DNA of 64,000 nucleotides from an uncultured Prevotella sp. (lineage in GTDB: Bacteria; Bacteroidota; Bacteroidia; Bacteroidales; Bacteroidaceae), in NCBI GenBank assembly GCA_900554695.1, contig USHV01000010.1, positions 11,508 to 75,507 of the forward strand, written 5' to 3'. Under the pieces are notes generated by a model. That model did no database searches, had not been told where the DNA came from, and saw only the letters and a program-made list of their open reading frames with translations. Below, piece by piece: positions 6,893 to 15,067 of this stretch. Position numbers and translations under genes: made by a program. The stretch's first letter is position 1. Every line of letters starts with the position of its first letter.

Positions 6893-9082
6893 ATGAACGA
6901 GGAAGCACAGCTGGCATGGCAGATTGTCGAGACCACCGACACAAGTCTTTTTCTCACCGGTAGGGCGGGGACGGGAAAGACTACCTTTTTGCGCAATCTG
7001 AAGGAGCGCACGTCTAAGTGTGCTGTCGTGGTTGCGCCCACCGGCATAGCCGCTCTCAATGCCGGCGGTGTGACGATGCACTCGTTCTTCCAACTGCCTT
7101 TTGCCCCTTACGTGCCCGGAACTAAGTTCGGTTCACAGGGCTCACAGGTGCGTATGAGCCGTGAGAAGAAGAGAGTGATATGCTCCATCGACCTGCTCGT
7201 GATAGACGAGATAAGCATGGTGCGTGCCGATGTGCTCGATTCGGTTGATTACGTGTTGCGGTTCTGCCGTCACAGCAACAAACCGTTCGGTGGCGTGCAG
7301 CTGCTCATGATAGGCGACCTCGGTCAGTTGGCGCCTGTCGTGAAGGACGAAGAGTGGCAGATTCTGCGTCAGTATTATCCCACGCCATACTTTTTCAGCA
7401 GCAGCGCTTTGGCACGTATGAGTTATGCTGTGGTTGAGTTGAATAAGGTATATAGACAGGCCGACCCGAAGTTTGTGGATCTGCTCAACCGTGTGCGCGA
7501 CAATATGGCCGACCAGAGCGTGCTCGACGTGCTGAACAGCCGTTATATACCCGACTTCGATGCCGACCGTGTGAAGGGCTGTATACGTCTCACCACCCAC
7601 AACGCCCAGGCCCAGCGGGTCAACACCGCGAAGCTCGACGCGCTGCCGGGAAAGGCTTACACTTATGTGGCGGAGATAGAAGGTCATTTCCCCGACTATA
7701 TGTATCCTGCCGACGAACGGCTTACGCTGAAGAAGGATGCGCAGGTGATGTTCGTGAAAAACGACTCGTCGCCGGAGAAACGATATTATAACGGTATGAT
7801 AGGTACGGTGTGCTCGATAGGTAGCCGCGGTTTTACGGTCAGACCGAAGGACGGTGGCGACGAGATTGATGTGGAGCCGGAGACATGGGAAAACACGCGG
7901 TATGAGCTGAACGAGGAGTCGAAGGAGATAACCGAGGTGGTGGATGGCGAGTTCCGTCAGTTCCCCGTTAAGACGGCGTGGGCAATCACCATACACAAAA
8001 GTCAAGGTCTGACGTTTGACCATGCGGTGATAGACGCGTCGATGTCGTTCGCCCACGGACAGACATACGTGGCGCTCAGCCGGTGCCGTACGCTCGAAGG
8101 ACTGGTTCTAAGCGCACCGCTCACACGTTCGGCAATAATACGGGACGAGGCTGTGGACGGATATGTCAGCGACGCGCGCCGACACATACCCGACAGCAAC
8201 GCGCTGCACGAGATGCAACGCAGATACTATGTGGCGCTGCTCACCGATCTGTTCGATTTCTCAAACATCATAGAACCGTTCTACTCAATGATGCGTATAA
8301 TGACCGAACACCTGTCTCGCCGCTATTCGCGCACAGCCACAGAGTTCAAGGCCCGCAGTGCTCGGCTCGTGTCGGATGTGTCGGTCGTGGCCGACAAGTT
8401 CCATCAGCAGTATGGCCGTATGGTGATGACCTCCGACGATTATGCCACAGACGAGGCGTTGGCAGACAGGATAAACAAGGGCGCATCGTATTTTCTGAAG
8501 CAGCTGTCAGATGTCGATATCTTTGTGAAGAAACTCGATATATCCACAGACAACAAGGAGCTGGCACGGCGTGTGGATGAATGCCTGTCGAACATCAAAA
8601 CGTTGTTGGCGGAGAAATGTCATCTGTTGGGCTTCGTGATAGACAATGGGTTCGACGCCAACAAGTACATGCGTGAGAAGACAAAGATTCTGGTGGATGG
8701 CGTTGACGGCGACGAGCGCAAGGGCAGCGCGACTCAGTCACGAAAGGGCAGACGCCGCAAGACACAGACCATGGCAAAGGACAGTGATACGAAAACTTCA
8801 GACAGCTCATCCTCTACATCTGCGACAAGCACACCGCCCCGCCGTAAGGGCAACGAGAAAGTGCTCGAAAAGCTCATGACATGGCGCAGGGGAAAGGCCC
8901 TGCAAGCTAAGATTCCGGCTTACTGCATAATGAAGACGGAGTCGCTCGAGGCCATTGCCGATACCATGCCTAAGTCGTCCGACGAACTGATGAGGCTGCC
9001 ATCGATAGGTCAGAAACGGGTGGAGAAATATGGAAAGGAGATAATGGAGATTGTGGATTCGCTGCGAAGTGCGGAAAACTGA
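6893..9082 (+). CDS. PIF1/RecD-like superfamily 1 helicase with C-terminal HRDC domain
   Basis: This 729-residue protein is an SF1B helicase of the PIF1/RecD2-like group often annotated as an AAA or HRDC-domain helicase in Bacteroidota. Near the N-terminus are Walker A GRAGTGKTTFL, then APTGIAALNAGG (motif Ia), LLVIDEISMVRADVLD (Walker B), GDLGQLAPV (motif III), and later HKSQGLTFDHAVID and YVALSRCRTLEGL (motifs V and VI). A basic, serine-rich linker (about 615-660, GRRRKTQT then SSSSTSATS) leads to an HRDC domain at the end (LEAIADTMPKSSDELMRLP, IGQKRVEKYGKEI), a nucleic-acid-binding module typical of RecQ and RNase D. The likely role is 5'-3' DNA unwinding in replication or repair. The start follows the promoter position. 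It stands alone, divergent from the HAD gene. Confidence 0.85.
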   Translation: MNEEAQLAWQIVETTDTSLFLTGRAGTGKTTFLRNLKERTSKCAVVVAPTGIAALNAGGVTMHSFFQLPFAPYVPGTKFGSQGSQVRMSREKKRVICSIDLLVIDEISMVRADVLDSVDYVLRFCRHSNKPFGGVQLLMIGDLGQLAPVVKDEEWQILRQYYPTPYFFSSSALARMSYAVVELNKVYRQADPKFVDLLNRVRDNMADQSVLDVLNSRYIPDFDADRVKGCIRLTTHNAQAQRVNTAKLDALPGKAYTYVAEIEGHFPDYMYPADERLTLKKDAQVMFVKNDSSPEKRYYNGMIGTVCSIGSRGFTVRPKDGGDEIDVEPETWENTRYELNEESKEITEVVDGEFRQFPVKTAWAITIHKSQGLTFDHAVIDASMSFAHGQTYVALSRCRTLEGLVLSAPLTRSAIIRDEAVDGYVSDARRHIPDSNALHEMQRRYYVALLTDLFDFSNIIEPFYSMMRIMTEHLSRRYSRTATEFKARSARLVSDVSVVADKFHQQYGRMVMTSDDYATDEALADRINKGASYFLKQLSDVDIFVKKLDISTDNKELARRVDECLSNIKTLLAEKCHLLGFVIDNGFDANKYMREKTKILVDGVDGDERKGSATQSRKGRRRKTQTMAKDSDTKTSDSSSSTSATSTPPRRKGNEKVLEKLMTWRRGKALQAKIPAYCIMKTESLEAIADTMPKSSDELMRLPSIGQKRVEKYGKEIMEIVDSLRSAEN

Positions 9083-9365
9083 AACTCTGTTTACAATGAA
9101 AAATAAAATGTGTGTCTGATGGTGTATGATTTCCCATTAACTTATTTATGTCGTTAGGATATGTGCATATGAAAAAAGCACATAAGCATAATCTTGCGTA
9201 TCTCAATCAATACATAATTCTTCGATGTTGTCCTAAACAGTCTTCATTCCATGGAACGTATGATTCTGTGTTTTTATTCAGACTGAATCTCATTGTAAGC
9301 ATAGATATTCAGGCGTTCAGGGACATTAGCATTATGTTGTGATTATTTACAGAACGGATATAAAA
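9083..9365. other. Intergenic region between helicase and tRNA
   Basis: The sequence is AT-rich and contains a 64-codon open frame with no recognisable similarity. I see no supported gene. Confidence 0.45.
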
Positions 9366-9400
9366 ATAAGAGGCAAATCATTTGATTCACCTCTTTTCTG
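9366..9400 (-). terminator. Terminator of the tRNA-Arg gene
   Basis: On the reverse strand, AAGAGGTGAATCA pairs with TGATTTGCCTCTT, with two mismatched positions, and is followed by ATTTTTATA. It begins a few bases after the tRNA 3' end. Confidence 0.6.
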
Positions 9401-9405
9401 TTATG

Positions 9406-9479
9406 TGATCCCGTTGGGATTCAAACCCAAGACCTTCAGAACCGGAATCTGACGCTCTATTCAGCTAAGCTACGGGACC
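9406..9479 (-). tRNA. tRNA-Arg (anticodon CCG)
   Basis: The reverse strand folds as a 74-base cloverleaf. The acceptor stem pairs GGTCCCG with CGGGATC, the D-stem is GCTT/GAGC (one G-T pair), the anticodon stem is TCAGA/TCTGA around loop TTCCGGT, and the T-arm contains the GTTTGAATC loop. The loop gives anticodon CCG, reading the arginine codon CGG. The discriminator base is A and the terminal CCA is not encoded, so it must be added after transcription. Confidence 0.93.
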
Positions 9480-9757
9480 TCCTTTTTTGATGGCTGCAAA
9501 TTTATATAAAAAAAATGATACGCACAAATAATACCCTGTTTTTGTTGGACGATGGCAGGGCTGTTGGAAGAGGGTGGATGAGGCTTATTGCGTGTGTCTC
9601 AAACACATAGCTGTAGGATGATGAGGCCGGTGCCGGATGAATGATGTGAAATGATGCCCTTGTCATGATGTGATAAATTGATTATATTTCAGACATGATG
9701 TGACTTTTTGTAAATTATTTTCCGCTATTTTCTTTCTATTATTCAATTATTATTGAT

Positions 9758-9765
9758 TATATTTG
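9758..9765 (+). promoter_or_regulatory. -7 box of the asnA promoter
   Basis: TATATTTG matches TAnnTTTG and lies 28 bases before the asnA ATG. Confidence 0.6.
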
Positions 9766-9793
9766 CAGCCATTAACGTTAAAAATGAAAATCT

Positions 9794-10831
9794 ATGAGCA
9801 AATTGATAAAACCAAAAGGATATAAGGCTCTGCTTGACATGAAACGCACTGAGCAAGGTATTAAACTGATAAAAGACTTCTTTCAGGAGAACCTTGCGAC
9901 CGAATTGCGCCTTAGCCGTGTTACTGCGCCGCTGTTTGTCTTGAAGGGTCTCGGAATAAACGACGACTTGAACGGGGTGGAACGTCCCGTGACTTTCCAT
10001 ATAAAGGACCTGAACGAGGCTGAGGCCGAGGTTGTGCACTCGCTGGCTAAGTGGAAACGACTGACTCTGGCGGAGTATAAGGTGCAGCCGGGATACGGCG
10101 TTTATACGGATATGAACGCCATACGCGCCGACGAAGAGCTGGACAATCTTCATTCGCTGTATGTGGATCAGTGGGACTGGGAGGCTGTAATAACTCCTGA
10201 GCAGCGCAATATCGACTATCTGAAGAATGTGGTGGAGCGTATCTATTCGGCCATCTGCCGCACGGAATATCTCACGTGTGAGACCTATCAGGAACTGAAA
10301 CCGTTCTTGCCTGAGAAGATTCATTTCATACACAGTGAGGATCTGCTCGAGATGTATCCCGGACTTTCGCCGAAGGAACGCGAGAACGAGATATGCCGTA
10401 AATACGGTGCTGTGTTCTTGATAGGTATCGGTGGAAAGCTCGCCGACGGCAAGAAGCACGACGGACGTGCGCCCGACTACGACGACTGGTCAACCCCTAC
10501 CGACGACAAGAGGACCGGACTGAACGGCGACATACTGATATGGTATCCGGTGCTTGACCGTTCGTTCGAGTTGTCGTCCATGGGAATAAGAGTAGATAAG
10601 GAGGCCTTGCTGCGCCAGCTTGCCCTTGAAGGAAAGGAAGAAAGGAAGCAGCTGTACTTCCACCGTCAGCTGCTCGACGGAAAACTGCCGCTGAGCATAG
10701 GTGGTGGTATAGGACAGAGCCGACTGTGCATGCTGATGCTTCACAAGGCACACATAGGCGAGATACAGGCGAGCATCTGGCCGGAAGAGATGAGACGTGA
10801 GTGTCTTGAGGCCGGCATGCCACTCATATAA
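9794..10831 (+). CDS. asnA: Aspartate--ammonia ligase (asparagine synthetase A)
   Basis: The 345-residue product matches the usual length of AsnA, the ammonia-dependent asparagine synthetase that shares a fold with class II aminoacyl-tRNA synthetases. Characteristic blocks are LRLSRVTAPLFVLKGLGIND, RPVTFHIKD, HSLAKWKR, GVYTDMNAIRADEELDNLHS, YVDQWDWE, KRTGLNGDILIWYPVLD, FELSSMGIRVD and, near the end, SIGGGIGQSRLCMLMLHKAHIGEIQ, which is the motif-3-like ATP-binding segment. It catalyses aspartate + ammonia + ATP to asparagine + AMP + pyrophosphate in the cytoplasm. The ATG start gives MSKLIKPKGYKALLDM, typical for the family. It appears to be monocistronic, with its own -7 box upstream and hairpins downstream. 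Confidence 0.97.
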   Translation: MSKLIKPKGYKALLDMKRTEQGIKLIKDFFQENLATELRLSRVTAPLFVLKGLGINDDLNGVERPVTFHIKDLNEAEAEVVHSLAKWKRLTLAEYKVQPGYGVYTDMNAIRADEELDNLHSLYVDQWDWEAVITPEQRNIDYLKNVVERIYSAICRTEYLTCETYQELKPFLPEKIHFIHSEDLLEMYPGLSPKERENEICRKYGAVFLIGIGGKLADGKKHDGRAPDYDDWSTPTDDKRTGLNGDILIWYPVLDRSFELSSMGIRVDKEALLRQLALEGKEERKQLYFHRQLLDGKLPLSIGGGIGQSRLCMLMLHKAHIGEIQASIWPEEMRRECLEAGMPLI

Positions 10832-11018
10832 ACACAAATAGGTCATTAGACCGCATGCGGTTATAATATTATGCATTCATGCTTTCAGCCGTCTTTTTGT
10901 TCGATTTTTCTTGACATGGCCCACTATGTCTGCAAAAAATCCAACGAAAATGCGCTCAATATAAAGCAAAAATACAGACTTAATTCTAATGACCGATTCG
11001 GGATGAAGTAACGATATG

Positions 11019-11041
11019 CGCCGGACACGATGGGTCCGGCG
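11019..11041. terminator. Inverted repeat CGCCGGAC/GTCCGGCG
   Basis: A perfect eight-base stem with a seven-base loop lies 190 bases after asnA. There is no T-run, so a terminator role is uncertain. Confidence 0.35.
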
Positions 11042-11054
11042 TGTGTATGATACG

Positions 11055-11105
11055 AAAAAGACAGCAGAACCACGTGTATGAAACATCGGATCTGCTGTCT
11101 TTTAT
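11055..11105. terminator. Bidirectional terminator between asnA and dnaX
   Basis: AAAGACAGCAGA (11057-11068) and TCTGCTGTCTTT (11091-11102) form a perfect 12-base stem. It has T-rich flanks on both strands, and asnA and dnaX converge here. Confidence 0.75.
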
Positions 11106-11120
11106 TGTGTGAAAGACGTG

Positions 11121-12890
11121 TCAGGCAAGCTCCAGATTGAGCATGTCACACATCTTCTCGATTATAGGATTCTTCTTTTTCATTTCTTCAAACAACTCCT
11201 CACGCGTGAGTATCGGACCTATATCCTCGGCTTTGGCCAGTTTGAACTCTATGTGTATGTTGCCGTTGTGCAGAGCCTGGGCAAGTGTGGCGCGTATTCG
11301 TCCGCTTATCTCGTTCACCTGGTCGAGCAGGTTCTGGTTGTCAACAGTCAGCTCGATGTTTGGAACCTGAGTGATGCGCGGTGTCATGTTGCGCATTCGT
11401 GAGGCAAGTCCAACCATCTTTGGAGGCATGCGGTTGCACATCGAGAGCCACTGCAGTTCGAGAAATTCCTGGTTGAAGGTCTCGTTCTCGTCCTTGTTTG
11501 TTATCTCCGGTTCCTTCACGGCCTTTTTCTCGCTCTCCGCCTTCTTTATTCCGGCGAAGGTGAATCCGATGTTGTTCAGTTTCAGTTTTTTCGGTGCCGG
11601 ACGTGGATTTTCCGCCGTTCCGGGCGTAGGCTCACTTGCTGTGTCGGCAGCGTCGGCGGTTCTTTCGTTCTTATAGCTGAGCTTCTTCCCGGCCACGGCC
11701 ACCTGCTGAGCCGCTTTAGGTCGGGACATGACAATCTTCTTAAACAGGGATTTCAGTCGTTTGGGGCTACGCCCCGCGCCCGGAGTGTCGTCGTCGGGCT
11801 GTGTTATCTGCGCCACCTGTATGAGCGTCAGCTCCACGAGCAGCCGCTTGTTGCTGCTCTGACGGTAGTTGATGTCGCACTCGTTCATTATCTTCAGCGC
11901 CTTATAAAGGAACTTGACCGGACATTTTGCGGCCTGTTCTATGTATTTCTGACGCTGTTTCTCGCTCACCTCGAGCAGCGGAACGGTCTGCGGATCCTTT
12001 GCCATGAGCACATTGCGGACGTGCGATGCAAGACCCGTTATGAGGTTTCCGCCGTCGAACCCCTTTGCTATTATTGAGTTGAGCAGGAGCATGATGTCCG
12101 TCACCTTGTTCTCGAAAGCGAGGTCGATGATGCGGAAATAATTGTCGGAGTCGAGCTCGTTGAGGTCCTCGATGAGTTTCTCATACGTTATGTTGCCCTG
12201 GCTGTAGCTTGCTGCCTGGTCGAATATGGACAGTGCGTCGCGCATACCGCCGTCCGCTTTCTCGGCTATTAGCGCGAGAGCCTCCTCCTCGTATGCTATG
12301 CCTTCCTTCTCGGCGACCATCTTCAGGTGGTTTATCGTGTCCTGTACGGTCATACGCTCAAAGTCGTATATCTGACAACGTGAGATGATGGTGGGCAGAA
12401 TCTTATGCTTCTCGGTCGTGGCAAGAATGAAGATCACGTGTGCCGGCGGCTCCTCGAGAGTCTTCAGAAACGCGTTGAAGGCTGCTGTGGAAAGCATGTG
12501 CACCTCGTCGATGATGAACACCTTGTAGCGTCCCACCTGCGGCGGAATGCGTGTCTGCTCCATGAGCGACTTGATGTTCTCAACAGAGTTGTTGCTCGCG
12601 GCGTCGAGTTCGAAGATGTTGTATGACCTCTGTTCGTTGAAGGCGCGGCAACTCTCGCACTCGTTGCATGCCTCTCCGTCGGGTGTAGGGTGCATACAGT
12701 TTATTGCCTTGGCAAATATTCGGGCGCACGTAGTCTTGCCTACGCCTCTCGGTCCGCAAAACAGATAGGCGTGTGCAAGCTTTCCGCTCTTGACCGCGTT
12801 CTTCAAGGTTGTGGTGAGAGCAGTCTGTCCCACGACAGAATCGAACGTGGCCGGCCTGTATTTTCTTGCCGAAACGATATATTCTTCCAT
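11121..12890 (-). CDS. dnaX: DNA polymerase III subunits gamma and tau
   Basis: This 589-residue protein is the clamp-loader ATPase of the replicative polymerase. The N-terminal AAA+ module shows Walker A GPRGVGKTTCARIFAKA around residue 45, a four-cysteine zinc site in NCMHPTPDGEACNECESC, Walker B FIIDEVHMLS, sensor 1 ILATTEKHKILPTI and the SRC arginine-finger motif in IISRCQIYDF. Domain III (about 225-370) is followed by a low-complexity proline/alanine/lysine linker (about 370-465) and a C-terminal tau-type domain, as in other Bacteroidota. No slippery A-run for a frameshift was recognised, so separate gamma production is not evident. Transcription is likely from the paired TATCTTTG promoters in the repeat directly upstream. 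Confidence 0.96.
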   Translation of the reverse strand: MEEYIVSARKYRPATFDSVVGQTALTTTLKNAVKSGKLAHAYLFCGPRGVGKTTCARIFAKAINCMHPTPDGEACNECESCRAFNEQRSYNIFELDAASNNSVENIKSLMEQTRIPPQVGRYKVFIIDEVHMLSTAAFNAFLKTLEEPPAHVIFILATTEKHKILPTIISRCQIYDFERMTVQDTINHLKMVAEKEGIAYEEEALALIAEKADGGMRDALSIFDQAASYSQGNITYEKLIEDLNELDSDNYFRIIDLAFENKVTDIMLLLNSIIAKGFDGGNLITGLASHVRNVLMAKDPQTVPLLEVSEKQRQKYIEQAAKCPVKFLYKALKIMNECDINYRQSSNKRLLVELTLIQVAQITQPDDDTPGAGRSPKRLKSLFKKIVMSRPKAAQQVAVAGKKLSYKNERTADAADTASEPTPGTAENPRPAPKKLKLNNIGFTFAGIKKAESEKKAVKEPEITNKDENETFNQEFLELQWLSMCNRMPPKMVGLASRMRNMTPRITQVPNIELTVDNQNLLDQVNEISGRIRATLAQALHNGNIHIEFKLAKAEDIGPILTREELFEEMKKKNPIIEKMCDMLNLELA

Positions 12891-12952
12891 ACGGTTCGTG
12901 AAAATATTATGTTGGTTTATTAATGTCGGATTAAGACTTATTATTGATTATT

Positions 12953-13074
12953 TTATGCAAAGATAGTGAAAGGTGAGCGCAATAGCAAATGAAAAAACAT
13001 TGTTTTTTAAATTTGATATTGCCGAACCGCATCCTGTCTTATGCAAAGATAGTGAAAGGTGAGCGCAATAGCAA
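12953..13074 (-). promoter_or_regulatory. Promoter-bearing repeat, two copies upstream of dnaX
   Basis: A 36-base block occurs twice as a direct repeat (12953-12988 and 13039-13074, period 86). Read toward dnaX it contains GCGCTCACCTTTCAC followed by the -7 box TATCTTTG and CATAA. The boxes are at 12958-12965 and 13044-13051. After the distal box comes GATGCGGTTCGGCAAT. The same arrangement is found at 44593-44705 on the other strand. The block likely provides the dnaX promoter(s). Confidence 0.75.
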
Positions 13075-13154
13075 CTTGTCTTATCCCGAATCAGCGTTAT
13101 CGCAGCGCAGCTGACGGTAAGTCCGTCATGGCCTATCCACACCATGATTTTCCG

Positions 13155-13550
13155 CTTGAGTTTTCTGTTCTACCCCAAAAAATAAGCGCGTATTTGCAAT
13201 CAGACTCTTCTTCGGGCGCAAATACGCGAAAAATAAGAGGCTTTTATAATATATTGAATATCAATAATTTATGCTCAAGTGCCATTTTGTCGTTTTGCAA
13301 AAAGCATCATTTCGCAATGCAATAAAGCCTATTTCAGGGGCTGAAAAGCATCATATCGCACCCCGAAATGGGCTTTTTCGGAATGCGAAATGGGCTTTAT
13401 TAGAAAGCGAAACGAGCGATTTCGGACTATGTTATAGGGTATATCAAAAGGCGATACATACCGAAATGGCCTTCATAACGTCGGATTTAACAGTCCTTTA
13501 CATCTCTTTCGCGAAAATATTTTGTCAAAATAAAATCAAGAAAATACATT
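13155..13550 (-). repeat. Dispersed 22-base-periodic element, copy R2
   Basis: R2 is the reverse-oriented copy. Read on the minus strand it starts near 13550 with TTTTCTTGATTTTATTTTG and TATTTTCGCGAAAGAGATG. It passes through the 22-base units with GATAAAGCCCATTTC-type sequence, and ends in the hairpin CGCGTATTTGC/GCAAATACGCG (13187-13197 and 13218-13228) followed by CTTATTTTTTGGGG. The central stem of the family is present with one mismatch (13326-13340 against 13361-13374). The element lies between the divergent dnaX and the FtsB-like gene. Confidence 0.85.
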
Positions 13551-13663
13551 GTCACGTCATCTGAGTTTTCTGTAAAAACAAAGATTCAAGGCGTGATGAA
13601 AAGCACGTAGAATATGCCGCTGACGTGCGGTGTTGATTCTCCGGTCGCGGCAACATCAATTCA

Positions 13664-13834
13664 TCATTGTGTGGTGAAGAAGCGGATGACATTGATGATG
13701 CCGTTCTCTAACCCGATGCGTTTGAAGTTACACACCGTGCTGTCCATACAGATGAATGCACAGAAATGCGCTTCCCTCTTCTTAAATGTCCCGTACAGAT
13801 TGTCGATGTTGTTGTTTGGAAAGCAGATGAGAGC
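13664..13834 (-). pseudogene. Possible C-terminal gene remnant
   Basis: On the minus strand a 56-codon frame without a proper start reads ALICFPNNNIDNLYGTFKKR, continues with CMDSTVCNFKRIGLENG and ends IINVIRFFTTQ. The residue mix looks protein-like rather than random, and the frame ends cleanly, which suggests the tail of a degraded gene. I do not recognise the family. Its neighbours are repeat R2 and the FtsB-like gene. Confidence 0.25.
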
Positions 13835-14190
13835 TTATTTAAGAAAATATTCCGCCCAAGGTAATGATTTTATTTATACAATACAGTGCCAATGACGATT
13901 TGTTTTATTTTTATTGAACACCAAGTTCAACCGAATCATCCGTCATGACAAGACACATAGTAATATGCTGTTAATCAGCGGTTTCAAATCTTTGCCGTGA
14001 ACATGTGTCGCGTGATTAATGATTTTTCATTTGTTTCAAGCTGTTATTATATGATTATGGTCGCGTGTGCTGCGCAAAAAGCCATTCCCCGTGAAGCGAT
14101 GGCCTGACATGGGGCATGCCGTGTGTATCGGGCATAACCATTTTATGCTAACTTATGTTTTTTTTACATCATAACACGCAAAAAATGATT
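13835..14190. other. Intergenic stretch before the FtsB-like gene
   Basis: The stretch is AT-rich with stop codons in all frames. I see nothing in it except the promoter box that follows. Confidence 0.45.
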
Positions 14191-14199
14191 TTTTTTAGT

Positions 14200-14207
14200 T
14201 AAGTTTG
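14200..14207 (+). promoter_or_regulatory. -7 box for the FtsB-like gene pair
   Basis: TAAGTTTG matches TAnnTTTG and lies 17 bases before the ATG at 14225. Confidence 0.6.
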
Positions 14208-14224
14208 CATCCAAATAATCATAG

Positions 14225-14560
14225 ATGAAACGTTTAGCACCAATAATCAATCTCATCGGGCACTACAAATATGTCATTACGATAGTAGTGGGAGTGTTGG
14301 TTGTGGGCTTTCTTGACGAAAATAGTTTCGTCAGGCGGGTCCAGCTCGAGTTGCAGGTGAGCGATATGGAAGCGGAAATAGAAAAATACCGCTCTATCTA
14401 CGAGTCCGACTCAAGGCAACTGAGAGAGTTGAGGACCAACCCGCGCGCTTTTGAGAAGATAGCCCGCGAACGCTATTTCATGAAAGCCGACGACGAGGAT
14501 ATTTATGTGCTGAGCGATGACCAGAAACCAGAAACAGAGAACGATGAAACAGTTGAGTAA
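14225..14560 (+). CDS. FtsB/DivIC-family septum formation initiator
   Basis: The 111-residue protein has the septum-initiator layout: a short cytoplasmic N-terminus, one membrane helix (about 15-35, YVITIVVGVLVVGFL), then a heptad-like coiled coil (about 42-75, VQLELQVSDMEAEIEKYRSI). It ends with the family signature NPRAFEKIARERYFMKADDEDIYVL. FtsB/DivIC forms a complex with FtsL and FtsQ at the divisome in the inner membrane. The acidic tail (PETENDETVE) overlaps the start of the next gene by 17 bases, indicating translational coupling. Length and signature make this call firm; which of FtsB or DivIC nomenclature applies is arbitrary in this phylum. Confidence 0.85.
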   Translation: MKRLAPIINLIGHYKYVITIVVGVLVVGFLDENSFVRRVQLELQVSDMEAEIEKYRSIYESDSRQLRELRTNPRAFEKIARERYFMKADDEDIYVLSDDQKPETENDETVE

Positions 14561-14948
14561 GACTCAGAATATAATATTCCTCGTCGGAGGAGTATTGATG
14601 GTGATCGGTGCCGGATGCTTCGCCTTTATGTGGCAACAGGAAATAATGTGCTGGATTTATCTCATAGGTGCGGTGATGTTTGCCACGATGCAGATGATGC
14701 AGACCTACGAGGGCGACAGTATGACGGTGAAACGACTCAAGAAAATAATGACGACGGCAGACATATTCTTCGTCCTGGCCGGCATCCTCATGGTTGACAA
14801 TGCATACAGATTCATGCAGCAGGTGTTCACTAACTATATAGTATATTTCCAGTATGTGTTCAACAAGTGGGTGCTGCTGCTTCTTATTGCCGCGATACTT
14901 GAGATATACACCATGCACCGCATATCATCAGAGTCGTCAAAAGAGTGA
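14544..14948 (+). CDS. Small membrane protein of unknown function, coupled to the FtsB-like gene
   Basis: The 134-residue protein begins at the ATG inside the end of the FtsB-like gene (MKQLSKTQNIIFLVGGVLMV). It has four hydrophobic segments (about 10-27, 34-50, 68-86 and 103-124) separated by short charged loops, one of which is YEGDSMTVKRLKKIMTT. No enzymatic motif is visible and I do not recognise a named family. Its position overlapping a divisome gene suggests co-expression and possibly a role near the division machinery, but that is inference from context. The next gene has its own promoter 83 bases later. Confidence 0.7.
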   Translation: MKQLSKTQNIIFLVGGVLMVIGAGCFAFMWQQEIMCWIYLIGAVMFATMQMMQTYEGDSMTVKRLKKIMTTADIFFVLAGILMVDNAYRFMQQVFTNYIVYFQYVFNKWVLLLLIAAILEIYTMHRISSESSKE

Positions 14949-15031
14949 CATACATGCTACAAAAAATTATAAAAGACGGCAGTTTTAAATTAAATAGAGT
15001 AAAAAAAAGCTTGAACTTCAATAATACATAT

Positions 15032-15039
15032 TATCTTTG
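15032..15039 (+). promoter_or_regulatory. -7 box for the DUF4369/pyrC operon
   Basis: TATCTTTG lies 29 bases before the ATG at 15068. Confidence 0.6.
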
Positions 15040-15067
15040 ATACCGCAGATGTTAAAAAGCTGATTCT

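Noticed and set aside
11121..11800. Programmed frameshift in dnaX.
   Set aside because: No A-rich slippery heptamer with a following hairpin was recognised in the linker region.
12948..13145. A 65-codon minus-strand frame across the dnaX promoter repeat.
   Set aside because: It reads through the repeated promoter block and has no family resemblance.
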